DNA from: an uncultured Clostridia bacterium | GTDB taxonomy: Bacteria > Bacillota > Clostridia > Oscillospirales > Ruminococcaceae | Direction of reading: 5' to 3' | Length of the DNA: 64,000 nt | Assembly (NCBI GenBank): GCA_947168885.1 | Contig: CAMVNQ010000006.1 | Coordinates: 162,371-226,370 of the forward strand | Part shown: piece by piece, positions 1-8,716 of the stretch | Numbering within the stretch: position 1 is the stretch's first letter | Layout: every line of letters begins with the position of its first letter | Notes under the pieces: model-generated | Database searches by the model: none | The model's input: the letters and a program-made list of their open reading frames with translations, nothing else | Told to the model about the DNA's origin: nothing | Position numbers and translations under genes: made by a program

Positions 1-9
1 TATATCTGT

Positions 10-37
10 TTGACAAGAATACCGAAAAGCGTATAAA
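10..37 (+). promoter_or_regulatory. Candidate sigma-A promoter for the uxa operon
   Basis: A perfect -35 hexamer TTGACA (10-15) is followed after 16 bases by TATAAA (32-37). It lies about 100 bases upstream of uxaB and would give a leader of roughly 90 nt. The 16-bp spacer is one short of optimum. Seen in sequence; promoter activity is inferred. Confidence 0.5.
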
Positions 38-60
38 ACTCAGAAAAGAATAGTTTGTAC

Positions 61-105
61 TGCTGTATTTTCTTCTCTGCCGGGTGCATGGTATAAAATA
101 CAGCA
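61..105 (+). promoter_or_regulatory. 11-bp inverted repeat in the uxa leader
   Basis: TGCTGTATTTT (61-71) is repeated exactly inverted as AAAATACAGCA (95-105), with a 23-nt centre. It sits in the presumed transcribed leader between the promoter and the uxaB start, so it could be an RNA hairpin or a pair of half-sites for a uronate-responsive repressor. Which of these holds cannot be told from sequence. Confidence 0.4.
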
Positions 106-133
106 GACAATTGCAAGACAAAGGATAAAAACC

Positions 134-1567
134 ATGAATGATCTTAACAGAACCACTCACCCCGCCAAAGACAGACCGATAAAAGTTTTGCAGTTTGGTG
201 AGGGAAATTTCCTGCGCGCCTTTGTTGACTGGATATTACAGGATCTGAACGATAAAGGCGTTATAAATGCGAATGTTGCATTAGTTCAGCCTACACCCGG
301 AGGACGGGTACGCGACCTTGAAAAGCAGGACGGACTTTACACTGTTTGTCTCGAAGGCTTAGAGAACGGCGAAAAGGTGCAGAGCCGTCAGGTCATTGAT
401 GTCCTGAGTGATTTTATCAATCCCTATACCGAATACAGCAAGTTTCTTGATTATGCGAAGAACCCGGAACTTGAGATCGTTGTCTCCAACACGACAGAAG
501 CGGGAATTGCGCTCGACAGCACGGATACAGATTTTTCTGAGTGCCCGAAGAGTTTCCCCGGAAAGCTGCTTGCGTTTCTGAAAGCGAGATACGACCATTT
601 CAGCGGTGACGTATCAAAGGGAATGGCGATAGTTCCGTGTGAACTTATCGATCACAACGGCGATGAATTGAAACGGATACTTGCCGAACTTGCAAAGATA
701 AACGGAATGGATGAGAGCTTCATAAGCTGGCTCACCACTGCAAACCACTTCACCAACACGCTTGTTGACAGAATAGTTCCTGGTTATCCGAAGGACAAGG
801 CAGCTCAGATATGCGAAGAAGAGGGTTACAATGATACAAGTATCGTCAAGGGTGAAGTATTTCACCTTTGGGTGCTTCAGAATGAACCTTTCGTATATGA
901 AAAGCTTCCCGCAGACAAATCCGGACTCAATGTCATATTTGCAGACGATATAACCCCCTACAAGCAGCGCAAGGTAAAGATACTTAACGGTTCACATACA
1001 TCAATGGTACCGATAGCTTATCTCTGCGGCATAGATACTGTTCGCGAAGCGGTGACCGACGCTGATGTGGGCAAATTCATCACAGAGCTTGCGAACGATG
1101 AAATAAAGCCGACAATAGACCTTCCCGCTGATGAAATGAACTCTTTTGTGAACAGCGTGGCAGATCGTTTTATGAACCCGTTCATACGTCACGAGCTTAT
1201 GTCGATAGCGCTTAATTCCACAACGAAATTCAGAACGCGCCTGCTGCCGTCTTACAACGATTATCGTGCGAAGTTCGGAAAATCCCCGAAGCACATACTG
1301 TTTGCGTTTGCGGCACTTGTAGTGTTCTTCCGCGGCAAGCGGGGCGATGAGGATATTGAGATAAAGGACGACCAGGAATACCTTGATTTCTGGAAGGAAG
1401 TATGGCAGCTTTCCTCTGCTGCGGAAATAGCAAAAAAAGCGCTTTCTGCGGCTGATATCTGGCAGCAGGATCTTGATGAGGACAGCAATGCGGAACTTGT
1501 TGCCGGATATATCGGTGATATGCTGAATGACGGTATGAGGACTGCACTTAAGAGATTTTTAGGATAA
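134..1567 (+). CDS. uxaB: Tagaturonate reductase (altronate oxidoreductase)
   Basis: This cytosolic NAD-dependent enzyme of the mannitol dehydrogenase superfamily interconverts D-tagaturonate and D-altronate in galacturonate catabolism. The 477-aa length is normal for UxaB. The N-terminal block IKVLQFGEGNFLRAFVDW is the dinucleotide-binding signature of this family, and the central KVKILNGSHTSM block is the conserved substrate-site region. The start ATG has an AAGGAT Shine-Dalgarno 6-7 nt upstream. It is the first gene of uxaB-uxaA-uxaC, with only 6 nt to uxaA, which fixes the pathway role. Fructuronate reductase (UxuB) is the nearest alternative, but adjacency to altronate dehydratase favours UxaB. 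Confidence 0.93.
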   Translation: MNDLNRTTHPAKDRPIKVLQFGEGNFLRAFVDWILQDLNDKGVINANVALVQPTPGGRVRDLEKQDGLYTVCLEGLENGEKVQSRQVIDVLSDFINPYTEYSKFLDYAKNPELEIVVSNTTEAGIALDSTDTDFSECPKSFPGKLLAFLKARYDHFSGDVSKGMAIVPCELIDHNGDELKRILAELAKINGMDESFISWLTTANHFTNTLVDRIVPGYPKDKAAQICEEEGYNDTSIVKGEVFHLWVLQNEPFVYEKLPADKSGLNVIFADDITPYKQRKVKILNGSHTSMVPIAYLCGIDTVREAVTDADVGKFITELANDEIKPTIDLPADEMNSFVNSVADRFMNPFIRHELMSIALNSTTKFRTRLLPSYNDYRAKFGKSPKHILFAFAALVVFFRGKRGDEDIEIKDDQEYLDFWKEVWQLSSAAEIAKKALSAADIWQQDLDEDSNAELVAGYIGDMLNDGMRTALKRFLG

Positions 1568-1573
1568 AGATAT

Positions 1574-3052
1574 ATGAAAAAAAGCATTGTCATTTCTCCC
1601 GGTGACTCGGTGGGAGTTGCTCTCGCAGCGCTGAAAAAGGGTGAACAGGCTGACGGCGTCACGCTTGTCGAGGATATAGACAGAGGGCATAAATTTGCGC
1701 TGAAAGAGATCAGATCCGGCGAGAACGTCATAAAATACGGTGAGGTCATCGGCAGAGCACTCTGTGATATTGCACCGGGTGAGCATATCCACACACATAA
1801 TATGAAAACCTGTCTCGAAGGTACGCTTGAGTATTCTTACAACAAGCGTGATATTGCTTTGGCATCACCCGGAATATCACGCACCGTGAATGTCTTTGAG
1901 CGTAAAAACGGCGAAGTCGGTATCCGCAACGAGCTTTGGGTGATACCGACGGTAGGCTGTGTAAATGCACAGGCGAAGGCTATCGTTAATTCGTTCAGGA
2001 AAAAGTACGGGGAGCCTGCCGGTATCGACGGCTGTTTTACTTTCACACACCCCTACGGCTGCTCACAGATAGGCGAGGATCACGAGCGCACAAAGCTGCT
2101 GCTCCAGAGAATGGTGAAGCATCCGAACTGCGGAGGAGTCCTTGTACTTGGACTTGGCTGTGAGAACAACCGCATGGATGTATTCCGTGAGACGCTCGGT
2201 AAGTATGACGAGAGCCGTACAAGATTTCTTGTGGCACAGGACGTTCCCGATGAGATCGCTGAGGGTGTGAAGCTGCTTGGCGAGCTGTATGAGAATGCCA
2301 GAAACGACAAACGTGTGCCTAAAGATATAAGCTGCCTTAAAGTAGGACTCAAATGCGGCGGCTCGGACGGTCTTTCGGGAATAACCGCAAACCCGCTTGT
2401 AGGAAGGTTTTCCGATTATATTGCGTCGGTTGGCGGTACTACAGTGCTGACAGAAGTACCGGAGATGTTCGGCGCGGAGCAGCTTCTTATGAACCGAGCA
2501 AAGGACGAACAGACATTCGGAAAGGTCGTTGATCTGATCAACGGATTTAAAGAGTATTATCAGAAAAACGGTCAGCCCGTTTATGAAAATCCGTCACCGG
2601 GAAACAAGGCCGGCGGTATCACGACTCTTGAAGACAAGTCGCTCGGCTGTACACAGAAGTCCGGAACACGCGAGGTATGTGATGTTCTGTTTGACGGCGA
2701 CAGCCTGACGTCGCACGGGCTTAACCTTCTGAACGGACCGGGAAACGATATGGTAGCAGTGACAAATCTCGCCTGTGCGGGATGTCATCTCGTGCTGTTC
2801 ACAACAGGACGAGGTACGCCGTTCGGAGGATTCGTTCCGACGATCAAGATATCTACAAATACCGATCTTTGGGAAAGAAAACCGAATTGGATAGATTTCA
2901 ATGCCGGAAGTATTGTTGAGGGAGACTCGTTCGGGAAAAAGCTTGAGGAACTTACCGATCTCGTGGCAGAGGTGGCCAACGGGAGAATGACAGTGAACGA
3001 ACGTTACGATTCCCGCGAAATAGCACTGTTCAAAACAGGTGTAACATTATAA
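1574..3052 (+). CDS. uxaA: Altronate dehydratase
   Basis: Dehydrates D-altronate to 2-keto-3-deoxygluconate, the step after UxaB. The 492-aa protein has the two-part UxaA architecture: an N-terminal SAF-type domain (about residues 10-85) and the larger C-terminal domain with conserved cysteines in the LGLGCENNR, GLKCGGSDGLSG and LACAGCHLV blocks, expected to bind metal. It starts 6 nt after uxaB and is followed 15 nt later by uxaC, so the three genes are presumably one transcript. No KDG kinase or aldolase gene is in the window, so 2-keto-3-deoxygluconate must be processed by genes elsewhere. Confidence 0.93.
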   Translation: MKKSIVISPGDSVGVALAALKKGEQADGVTLVEDIDRGHKFALKEIRSGENVIKYGEVIGRALCDIAPGEHIHTHNMKTCLEGTLEYSYNKRDIALASPGISRTVNVFERKNGEVGIRNELWVIPTVGCVNAQAKAIVNSFRKKYGEPAGIDGCFTFTHPYGCSQIGEDHERTKLLLQRMVKHPNCGGVLVLGLGCENNRMDVFRETLGKYDESRTRFLVAQDVPDEIAEGVKLLGELYENARNDKRVPKDISCLKVGLKCGGSDGLSGITANPLVGRFSDYIASVGGTTVLTEVPEMFGAEQLLMNRAKDEQTFGKVVDLINGFKEYYQKNGQPVYENPSPGNKAGGITTLEDKSLGCTQKSGTREVCDVLFDGDSLTSHGLNLLNGPGNDMVAVTNLACAGCHLVLFTTGRGTPFGGFVPTIKISTNTDLWERKPNWIDFNAGSIVEGDSFGKKLEELTDLVAEVANGRMTVNERYDSREIALFKTGVTL

Positions 3053-3067
3053 CACAAGGAGCACAAC

Positions 3068-4462
3068 ATGAAGAACTTTATGGATAAGGACTTTGTCCTC
3101 AAAAATCAGACAGCAGTAACTCTTTACGAAAATTATGCGAAGGATATGCCGATCTTCGACTTTCACTGTCATCTTCCGGTAGAGGAGATATACAATGACA
3201 GAAAGTTCGGCTCGATAACCGAATGCTGGCTTGGCGGAGATCACTACAAGTGGAGACTTATGCGTGAAATGGGCATCGACGAGAGTTACATGACCGGCGA
3301 TAAGGACGATTACGAGAAGTTCCTGAAATATGCGGAAGTAATTCCATACGCTATCGGAAATCCGATACTTCATTGGACGCATATGGAACTGAAGCGTTAT
3401 TTCGGTATAGATGAAGTTCTTTCTCCAAAGACCGCAAAAGAGATCTTCGATAAGTGCAACGAAAAGTTACAGACGCTTACCGCGAGAAAAATGATCACAA
3501 TGAGCGGCGTAAAAAAGCTGTTCACGACCGATGACCCGATAGATGATCTGCATTACCATAAGCTGCTGAAAGACGACAAGACATTTGATGTAGAAGTTTA
3601 TCCCGCTTTCCGTCCCGATAAGGCGATAAACATAGAGCTTCCGACCTATGTTCCTTATATCGGCAAGCTTGCTGAAGCAGCGGGAACGGAGATAAACGGC
3701 ATTGACAGCCTGTGTGATGCTCTTACCGCACGTATTGAATATTTTGACAGTGTCGGCTGCGTGTGCTCGGATCACGCTCTCGATGTTGTGATGTTCATGC
3801 CCGCAGACAGGGACACCGTGGACGGAATCGTCAAGAAAGCGCTTGCAGGTGAGAACCTGACCCGCGAGGAGATCGAACAGTACAAGGGGTATATACTTGT
3901 CCACCTCGGAAAACAGTACGCTCGTCTGCATTGGGTACAGCAGTACCATATCGGCGCACTTCGCAACAACTCCAGAAGATATATGAGTATGCTTGGTCCC
4001 GATACCGGATTTGATGCGATAGAGGATCAGACTTTCGCAAAGAAACTTGCACTTCTGCTCGATACACTTGACAGCACCGATGAGCTGCCGAAAACAATTC
4101 TTTACTGCCTCAACCCGCGCGATAACGAAGTCCTTGCGGCTATGATAAACTGCTTCCAGCACGCGGGTGTTGTCGGCAAGATGCAGTTCGGCTCGGCATG
4201 GTGGTTCAACGACCAGAAGGACGGTATGGAACGCCAGCTTATGGCTCTTTCGCAGCTCGGACTTGTATCGAAGTTCGTGGGTATGCTGACCGACAGCCGC
4301 AGCTTCCTGTCCTATACCCGTCACGACTATTTCAGAAGGATACTCTGCAATATGTTCGGTACGCTCATCGAAGAAGGCGAATATCCGGACGACGTGGAGT
4401 TTGCAGGGCAGATAGTTAAGGATATCTGCTATAACAATGCGGTGAATTATTTCGCCAAGTAG
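3068..4462 (+). CDS. uxaC: Glucuronate/galacturonate isomerase
   Basis: Isomerises D-glucuronate to fructuronate and D-galacturonate to tagaturonate, the entry step feeding uxaB. The 464-aa protein belongs to the amidohydrolase-fold UxaC family. The N-terminal PIFDFHCHLPVEEIYND carries the HxH metal-binding motif, and GSAWWFNDQKDGMERQ is a family signature near residue 375. The start has an AAGGAG Shine-Dalgarno 7 nt upstream. It is third in the uxaB-uxaA-uxaC operon. Substrate preference is not readable from the sequence, but neighbouring tagaturonate reductase suggests galacturonate. Confidence 0.95.
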   Translation: MKNFMDKDFVLKNQTAVTLYENYAKDMPIFDFHCHLPVEEIYNDRKFGSITECWLGGDHYKWRLMREMGIDESYMTGDKDDYEKFLKYAEVIPYAIGNPILHWTHMELKRYFGIDEVLSPKTAKEIFDKCNEKLQTLTARKMITMSGVKKLFTTDDPIDDLHYHKLLKDDKTFDVEVYPAFRPDKAINIELPTYVPYIGKLAEAAGTEINGIDSLCDALTARIEYFDSVGCVCSDHALDVVMFMPADRDTVDGIVKKALAGENLTREEIEQYKGYILVHLGKQYARLHWVQQYHIGALRNNSRRYMSMLGPDTGFDAIEDQTFAKKLALLLDTLDSTDELPKTILYCLNPRDNEVLAAMINCFQHAGVVGKMQFGSAWWFNDQKDGMERQLMALSQLGLVSKFVGMLTDSRSFLSYTRHDYFRRILCNMFGTLIEEGEYPDDVEFAGQIVKDICYNNAVNYFAK

Positions 4463-4474
4463 TATATGATCATC

Positions 4475-4506
4475 TCGCCTGACCTGTGTAAAAACGGGTC
4501 GGGCGA
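4475..4506 (+). terminator. Hairpin after uxaC, weak terminator
   Basis: TCGCCTGACC (4475-4484) pairs with GGTCGGGCGA (4497-4506) with one G-U pair and a 12-nt loop. The T-run is displaced by seven bases (AAGCCGC then TTTTATT), so termination may be partial and transcription may continue into the chemoreceptor gene. Confidence 0.45.
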
Positions 4507-4544
4507 AAGCCGCTTTTATTAATTGGATTTTTTCGGAGGAAAAT

Positions 4545-6491
4545 ATGTTCAAAAAGCTGGGTTTTCAGATCGTTTTTATCACCACTATATGTATTGCGGC
4601 AGTCATTACGCTGCTTATCACTGTCACTCTTTTTTCAATGCGCGCATATAACGACAGCATCATGCTCGAAAGAGCAGTTGTCGGTATGCAGGTGCTTGAA
4701 AACCAGGTACAGTCGGAGATAGATAAGCTTCACGACGCATACAAAAGTATGATAAAGGACGAGGGTGTTACAGTGTTCCTTCCATCTGCCGGAAAAAATC
4801 GTGATGTGTTTGATGCTGCGCTGAATGATGCGTTCGGAGGAAACAAGGATTTCTATCTGGTCGTTGCAGACAGCACCGGAAACATCACCTACAAATCCGA
4901 CACCTACCCCCTCAGCTCCTTCGATTACAGCCAGGTGGCAAACGGAAAGGTGATAAAGGGCGTTGCGAGATGTGATGATGAGATCGTGGCAATATATGCA
5001 GATACAGCTAAACTTTACGGCGAAACTTATGTTATCTGCCTCGGATTCACTATGGGCGCTACGGACTGGCTTGACGACGTAATGAAAATATCCAACTGTG
5101 ATGCCACTGTATGGAACCGGAACATAAGATATGCTACCACGCTCAAGCGCGACAACGGTGAACGCGCCACAGGAACCGACCTTAACGAAGATGTTCAGGA
5201 GGCAGTGCTGAAAAAGGAAGGCAAGTATGAGGGTCAGCACGATGTCGTAGACAGGCATTATTATGTTTCGTATCAGACAATGAAGGACTACGACGGCAAC
5301 ATTATCGGAGCATACTGGGCGGGTTCAAACGCTTCCGCGGCCGACGGAGAGTTTATGGTCGTAACGGCGATAGCGGTAATAATCGGTGTATTGGGCGCTG
5401 TAGGAATCGCGGCGTTTATATTCGTGTTCTGTCTGAAGCGCGTTACAAAGCCTTTGAAGAGTGCCGAAGAATATGCCTCCGAAATGCGTGCCGGTCAGCT
5501 TGATACAACAAACGTCACATATAAGTTCGCTGATGACGAAGTCGGACAGTTCGTTGAGATCCTTCGCGGCGCGAAGCGCAGTATGTGTGATGTTGTGGGT
5601 GATTCATCACGAATACTCGCGGCGATGGCGGACGGCGACTTTACTCAGGCTCCCTCGGTAGATTATCCCGGACTTTTTGAGGACATTAAGAAGAACCTGA
5701 TTAAGATAGAGGACGATCTCGGGAATACGCTCAGCAGTATGAACGTTTCGTCAGATGAAGTGCTCTCAGGTTCAAATCAGATGGCGGAGGGCTCACAGTC
5801 CCTTGCAGACGGTACAACGAGACAGGCTTCCGCTATACAGGAGATCTCGGCGACGATCGCGGAAGTGTCATCTCAGATAGCTGCTACCGCCGAGAATGCC
5901 GCACATGCCGGTGATCTTTCCGCTCAGACGCAGGATAAGGTCAATCAGCAGGATCAGCAGATACAGAGCATGGTATCGGCAATGAACGAGATAAGTGATA
6001 CTTCAAGAGAGATCGAAAAGATAATCAAGGCTATAGAGGATATATCGTTCCAGACTAATATACTCGCATTGAACGCGGCGGTGGAAGCGGCACGCGCCGG
6101 CGATGCGGGAAAAGGCTTCGCGGTGGTTGCCGATGAGGTTCGCAATCTTGCAAACAAATCCGCCGAAGCAGCAAAAAGCACATCATCGCTCATCACCGCT
6201 TCTATTGATGCGGTAGGAAAGGGAAGTGCGATAGCTTCCGCAACGGCTGAGTCGATGAAAGAGGTCAAGACAATATCTTCCGAAACTGCGGGACTGATAA
6301 CTCAGATAGCCCGTGCGAGTGCCGAGCAGAACAGCTCCATTCAGCAGATCACTTCGGGTGTCGAGCAGATAGCACAGGTCATTCAGACAAACTCTGCGAC
6401 GGCAGAGGAGACCGCAGCATCATGCGAGCAACTTTCCGGACAGTCGAAGCTGCTTAAGGATCAGGTTTCGAGATTCAGGATCAACAGGTGA
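4545..6491 (+). CDS. Methyl-accepting chemotaxis protein
   Basis: A transmembrane chemoreceptor that would signal to CheA/CheW. The 648-aa protein has a membrane segment at about residues 7-29, an extracellular ligand domain of about 240 residues of single-Cache type ([21 protein letters not shown] near its end), a second membrane segment at about 270-297, a HAMP domain, and a cytoplasmic signalling domain. The highly conserved hairpin tip [16 protein letters not shown] lies near residue 502. The start is preceded by GGAGGAAAAT. It sits directly behind the uronate operon and overlaps the amidohydrolase junction, so a uronate or pectin-derived ligand is a reasonable but unproven guess. There are no che or flagellar genes in the window. 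Confidence 0.92.
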   Translation: MFKKLGFQIVFITTICIAAVITLLITVTLFSMRAYNDSIMLERAVVGMQVLENQVQSEIDKLHDAYKSMIKDEGVTVFLPSAGKNRDVFDAALNDAFGGNKDFYLVVADSTGNITYKSDTYPLSSFDYSQVANGKVIKGVARCDDEIVAIYADTAKLYGETYVICLGFTMGATDWLDDVMKISNCDATVWNRNIRYATTLKRDNGERATGTDLNEDVQEAVLKKEGKYEGQHDVVDRHYYVSYQTMKDYDGNIIGAYWAGSNASAADGEFMVVTAIAVIIGVLGAVGIAAFIFVFCLKRVTKPLKSAEEYASEMRAGQLDTTNVTYKFADDEVGQFVEILRGAKRSMCDVVGDSSRILAAMADGDFTQAPSVDYPGLFEDIKKNLIKIEDDLGNTLSSMNVSSDEVLSGSNQMAEGSQSLADGTTRQASAIQEISATIAEVSSQIAATAENAAHAGDLSAQTQDKVNQQDQQIQSMVSAMNEISDTSREIEKIIKAIEDISFQTNILALNAAVEAARAGDAGKGFAVVADEVRNLANKSAEAAKSTSSLITASIDAVGKGSAIASATAESMKEVKTISSETAGLITQIARASAEQNSSIQQITSGVEQIAQVIQTNSATAEETAASCEQLSGQSKLLKDQVSRFRINR

Positions 6492-6502
6492 TCAATACAA
6501 AT

Positions 6503-7288
6503 ATGAAGGTAATAGATTTTCACACGCATCCGTATATTTCCTCCGATGAGTTCATGTGCTTCTATCCGGAATGCTTTGAGCCGTCACCGGAACAGCTAAG
6601 GAATGATGCGGAAAGGGCAGGAATATCGCATATCTGCGGGAGCGTTCTGCTGAAACGTCCTTATACCGCGGAGGAAGGCTTTTCGTACATAAAGGAGTGC
6701 AACGACAAGGCTCTTGCGCTGAAAGATAAGCTCGGAGATTTCTACACGCCCGGATTTCATATACATCCGTATTTCGTGGAAGAGTCGGTCGCAGAGATCG
6801 AAAGAATGGCGGACAGCGGGATCCGGCTGATAGGGGAGCTTGTGCCGTATATGCACTGGTGGAGTGATTATGCAAACGCGGGTCTGCACACCATACTCGA
6901 AGCTGCGGAGCAGTACGGAATGACTGTAAGCTTCCATACTATGAAGGACGAGCAGAAGCAGATGACGGAGATGATCGCGGCGCATCCGAAGCTTGATTTC
7001 GTTGCGGCGCATCCGAATGATAAGGAATTGTTCCTGCTTCATATAGAGAGACTGAAAAAATATGAGAATTTCCGGCTTGATCTTTCGGGAACAGGAATTT
7101 TCAGATACGGCCTTGTTGCCTATGGTACAAGAAAGGTCGGCGCAGAAAAATTTATTTTCGGGACAGATTACCCAATATGCAATCCGAGAATGTATGTTCA
7201 GGCGATATTACAGGAACCGATCACCGAAACGGACATGGAGAACATACTGTTTAAAAATGCGGCTGAATTGCTTGATCTCGAAGTCTGA
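6503..7288 (+). CDS. Amidohydrolase-family metal-dependent hydrolase
   Basis: The sequence begins with the metal-binding motif IDFHTHPYI and contains later histidines in GFHIHPYF, SFHTM and VAAHPND, plus an FGTDYPIC block near the C-terminus. This is the amidohydrolase_2 (TIM-barrel) pattern. I choose ATG 6503 because AGGTGATC lies 12 nt upstream, although an in-frame GTG at 6488 overlaps the chemoreceptor stop. It is tightly coupled to the chemoreceptor gene. The natural substrate is unknown; location after a uronate operon hints at a lactonase or sugar-acid hydrolase, which is inference only. Confidence 0.75.
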   Translation: MKVIDFHTHPYISSDEFMCFYPECFEPSPEQLRNDAERAGISHICGSVLLKRPYTAEEGFSYIKECNDKALALKDKLGDFYTPGFHIHPYFVEESVAEIERMADSGIRLIGELVPYMHWWSDYANAGLHTILEAAEQYGMTVSFHTMKDEQKQMTEMIAAHPKLDFVAAHPNDKELFLLHIERLKKYENFRLDLSGTGIFRYGLVAYGTRKVGAEKFIFGTDYPICNPRMYVQAILQEPITETDMENILFKNAAELLDLEV

Positions 7289-7425
7289 TATAATACAGTT
7301 CATATATTTAAGCGGATAATGATGTAATTTTCACTTCTGCCGTCGGTCTGACAGAGAAACTGCCCGCGGCGGTCATCATATTCATGTAAAACTATATATT
7401 CTGAAAATAAGGTAGGATCTGAAAT

Positions 7426-8487
7426 ATGTATAAGATAGAACAGCTTATTAGGTATAAATATTTTGCGGAAAAGATAGAGAAAAACGGATTGGATCACATA
7501 ACAGATCCGCTTACGGGACTGATATCAAGACCATATATACTTGGTTTTGCCAAGTCGCTTATCGCCGATAATACACCGTTCTCTCTCGTTATGCTGGATC
7601 TTGATAATTTCAAATTCATAAACGATACCTATGGACACAGCACCGGAGACGAGGTGCTTCGTAGTGTATCGGACAGCCTTATCAATTACATCGACGGATT
7701 TGGAGTTGCCGGACGTCTGGGCGGCGACGAGTTTCTGTTCATTGATCTCAGGGACATAAAGTACGACGAAAAGAAAGCTTTTTTCACTGAGCTCTATACC
7801 GACGGACAAGTCCTTCGCAGAAATTATGAACTTACCGAGTGCAATCCTTTCATTACGGGAACATTAGGCTGTGCGACATTCCCCGACAATACGACCGATT
7901 ACGATGAGCTTTTCTTGATGATAGACAAGACCCTTTACCGCGGTAAGAACAAGGGCAGAAACTGCTATATCATATATGTTGAAGAGAAGCATAAGAATAT
8001 AGAGATAAAAAGACTTGCGGGTCACGGTATCTGTACGATGATGCAGTCTATAACAAGGCAATGCGAGCTTGTTCCGGGTGCGGATAACAAGTTTCACGCG
8101 GTGATCCCTCTTCTTATGGACGAACTCGGTATAACAGACCTTTACTATACGGATAAACATGGCATGATGCACTCCGTACTAAGAAAGGACTTCATAGAAG
8201 ATGTGAGTGATATTGAGGAAATTACAAAGGATGATATTTATTACACGAATAACATCCACGAAGTTAAGGAACGCACTCCGTTATTCTATAATGTGCTGAT
8301 CAAGCATGAAATGGAAACGGTGCTTGTGACGAGAATAGGATTTAAGGACGAAACCGACGGCTATCTTATATGTGCAGAACAGAGAAGCCACCGTATCTGG
8401 CAGGAGGATGAATGTGCACTGATCTATTTCCTCGCAAAGCTTATAGCTGTAGGAAAGCGGCTTGACGGAGACAAGATCACCGGCTGA
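7426..8487 (+). CDS. Diguanylate cyclase (GGDEF) with C-terminal sensor-like region
   Basis: A soluble 353-aa protein. The N-terminal half is a GGDEF domain beginning DPLTGLISRPYIL, with the metal-binding MLDLDNFKFIND block and an intact GGDEF at residues 99-103, so c-di-GMP synthesis from GTP is expected. The usual RxxD inhibitory site five residues before GGDEF is absent (YIDG is found there). The last 150 residues resemble a GAF-type ligand domain, an unusual order since sensors normally precede GGDEF. No membrane segment is seen. It is separated from the upstream amidohydrolase by 137 nt. Confidence 0.85.
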   Translation: MYKIEQLIRYKYFAEKIEKNGLDHITDPLTGLISRPYILGFAKSLIADNTPFSLVMLDLDNFKFINDTYGHSTGDEVLRSVSDSLINYIDGFGVAGRLGGDEFLFIDLRDIKYDEKKAFFTELYTDGQVLRRNYELTECNPFITGTLGCATFPDNTTDYDELFLMIDKTLYRGKNKGRNCYIIYVEEKHKNIEIKRLAGHGICTMMQSITRQCELVPGADNKFHAVIPLLMDELGITDLYYTDKHGMMHSVLRKDFIEDVSDIEEITKDDIYYTNNIHEVKERTPLFYNVLIKHEMETVLVTRIGFKDETDGYLICAEQRSHRIWQEDECALIYFLAKLIAVGKRLDGDKITG

Positions 8488-8579
8488 CATCTTGCTGAGT
8501 CTTTCTGCGCATAAGCCTGCAAACGAATATCTGAAATCGAGTATATGTTTTCTGAATAAATAACATTCATGTTGAAAAA

Positions 8580-8612
8580 AAGAGCAGTTCCGGATATTCC
8601 GGAACTGCTCTT
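8580..8612. terminator. Bidirectional terminator between convergent genes
   Basis: A 15-bp perfect stem AAGAGCAGTTCCGGA / TCCGGAACTGCTCTT with a 3-nt loop is flanked by an A-run on the left and TT on the right. It lies between the convergent GGDEF gene and fbp. Confidence 0.8.
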
Positions 8613-8716
8613 ATCGTTATAATAGCCGTGTCATCACAAAACGGAGTTGTCGGCGTGGCTTTATACGTAAATCGGTGGTGATACGACCATATTCGGAACA
8701 GTAACAGCTCCGAGTG

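Noticed and set aside
3467..4552. A 361-codon minus-strand frame opposite uxaC
   Set aside because: Antisense shadow of a clearly identified gene; no domain or start signal.
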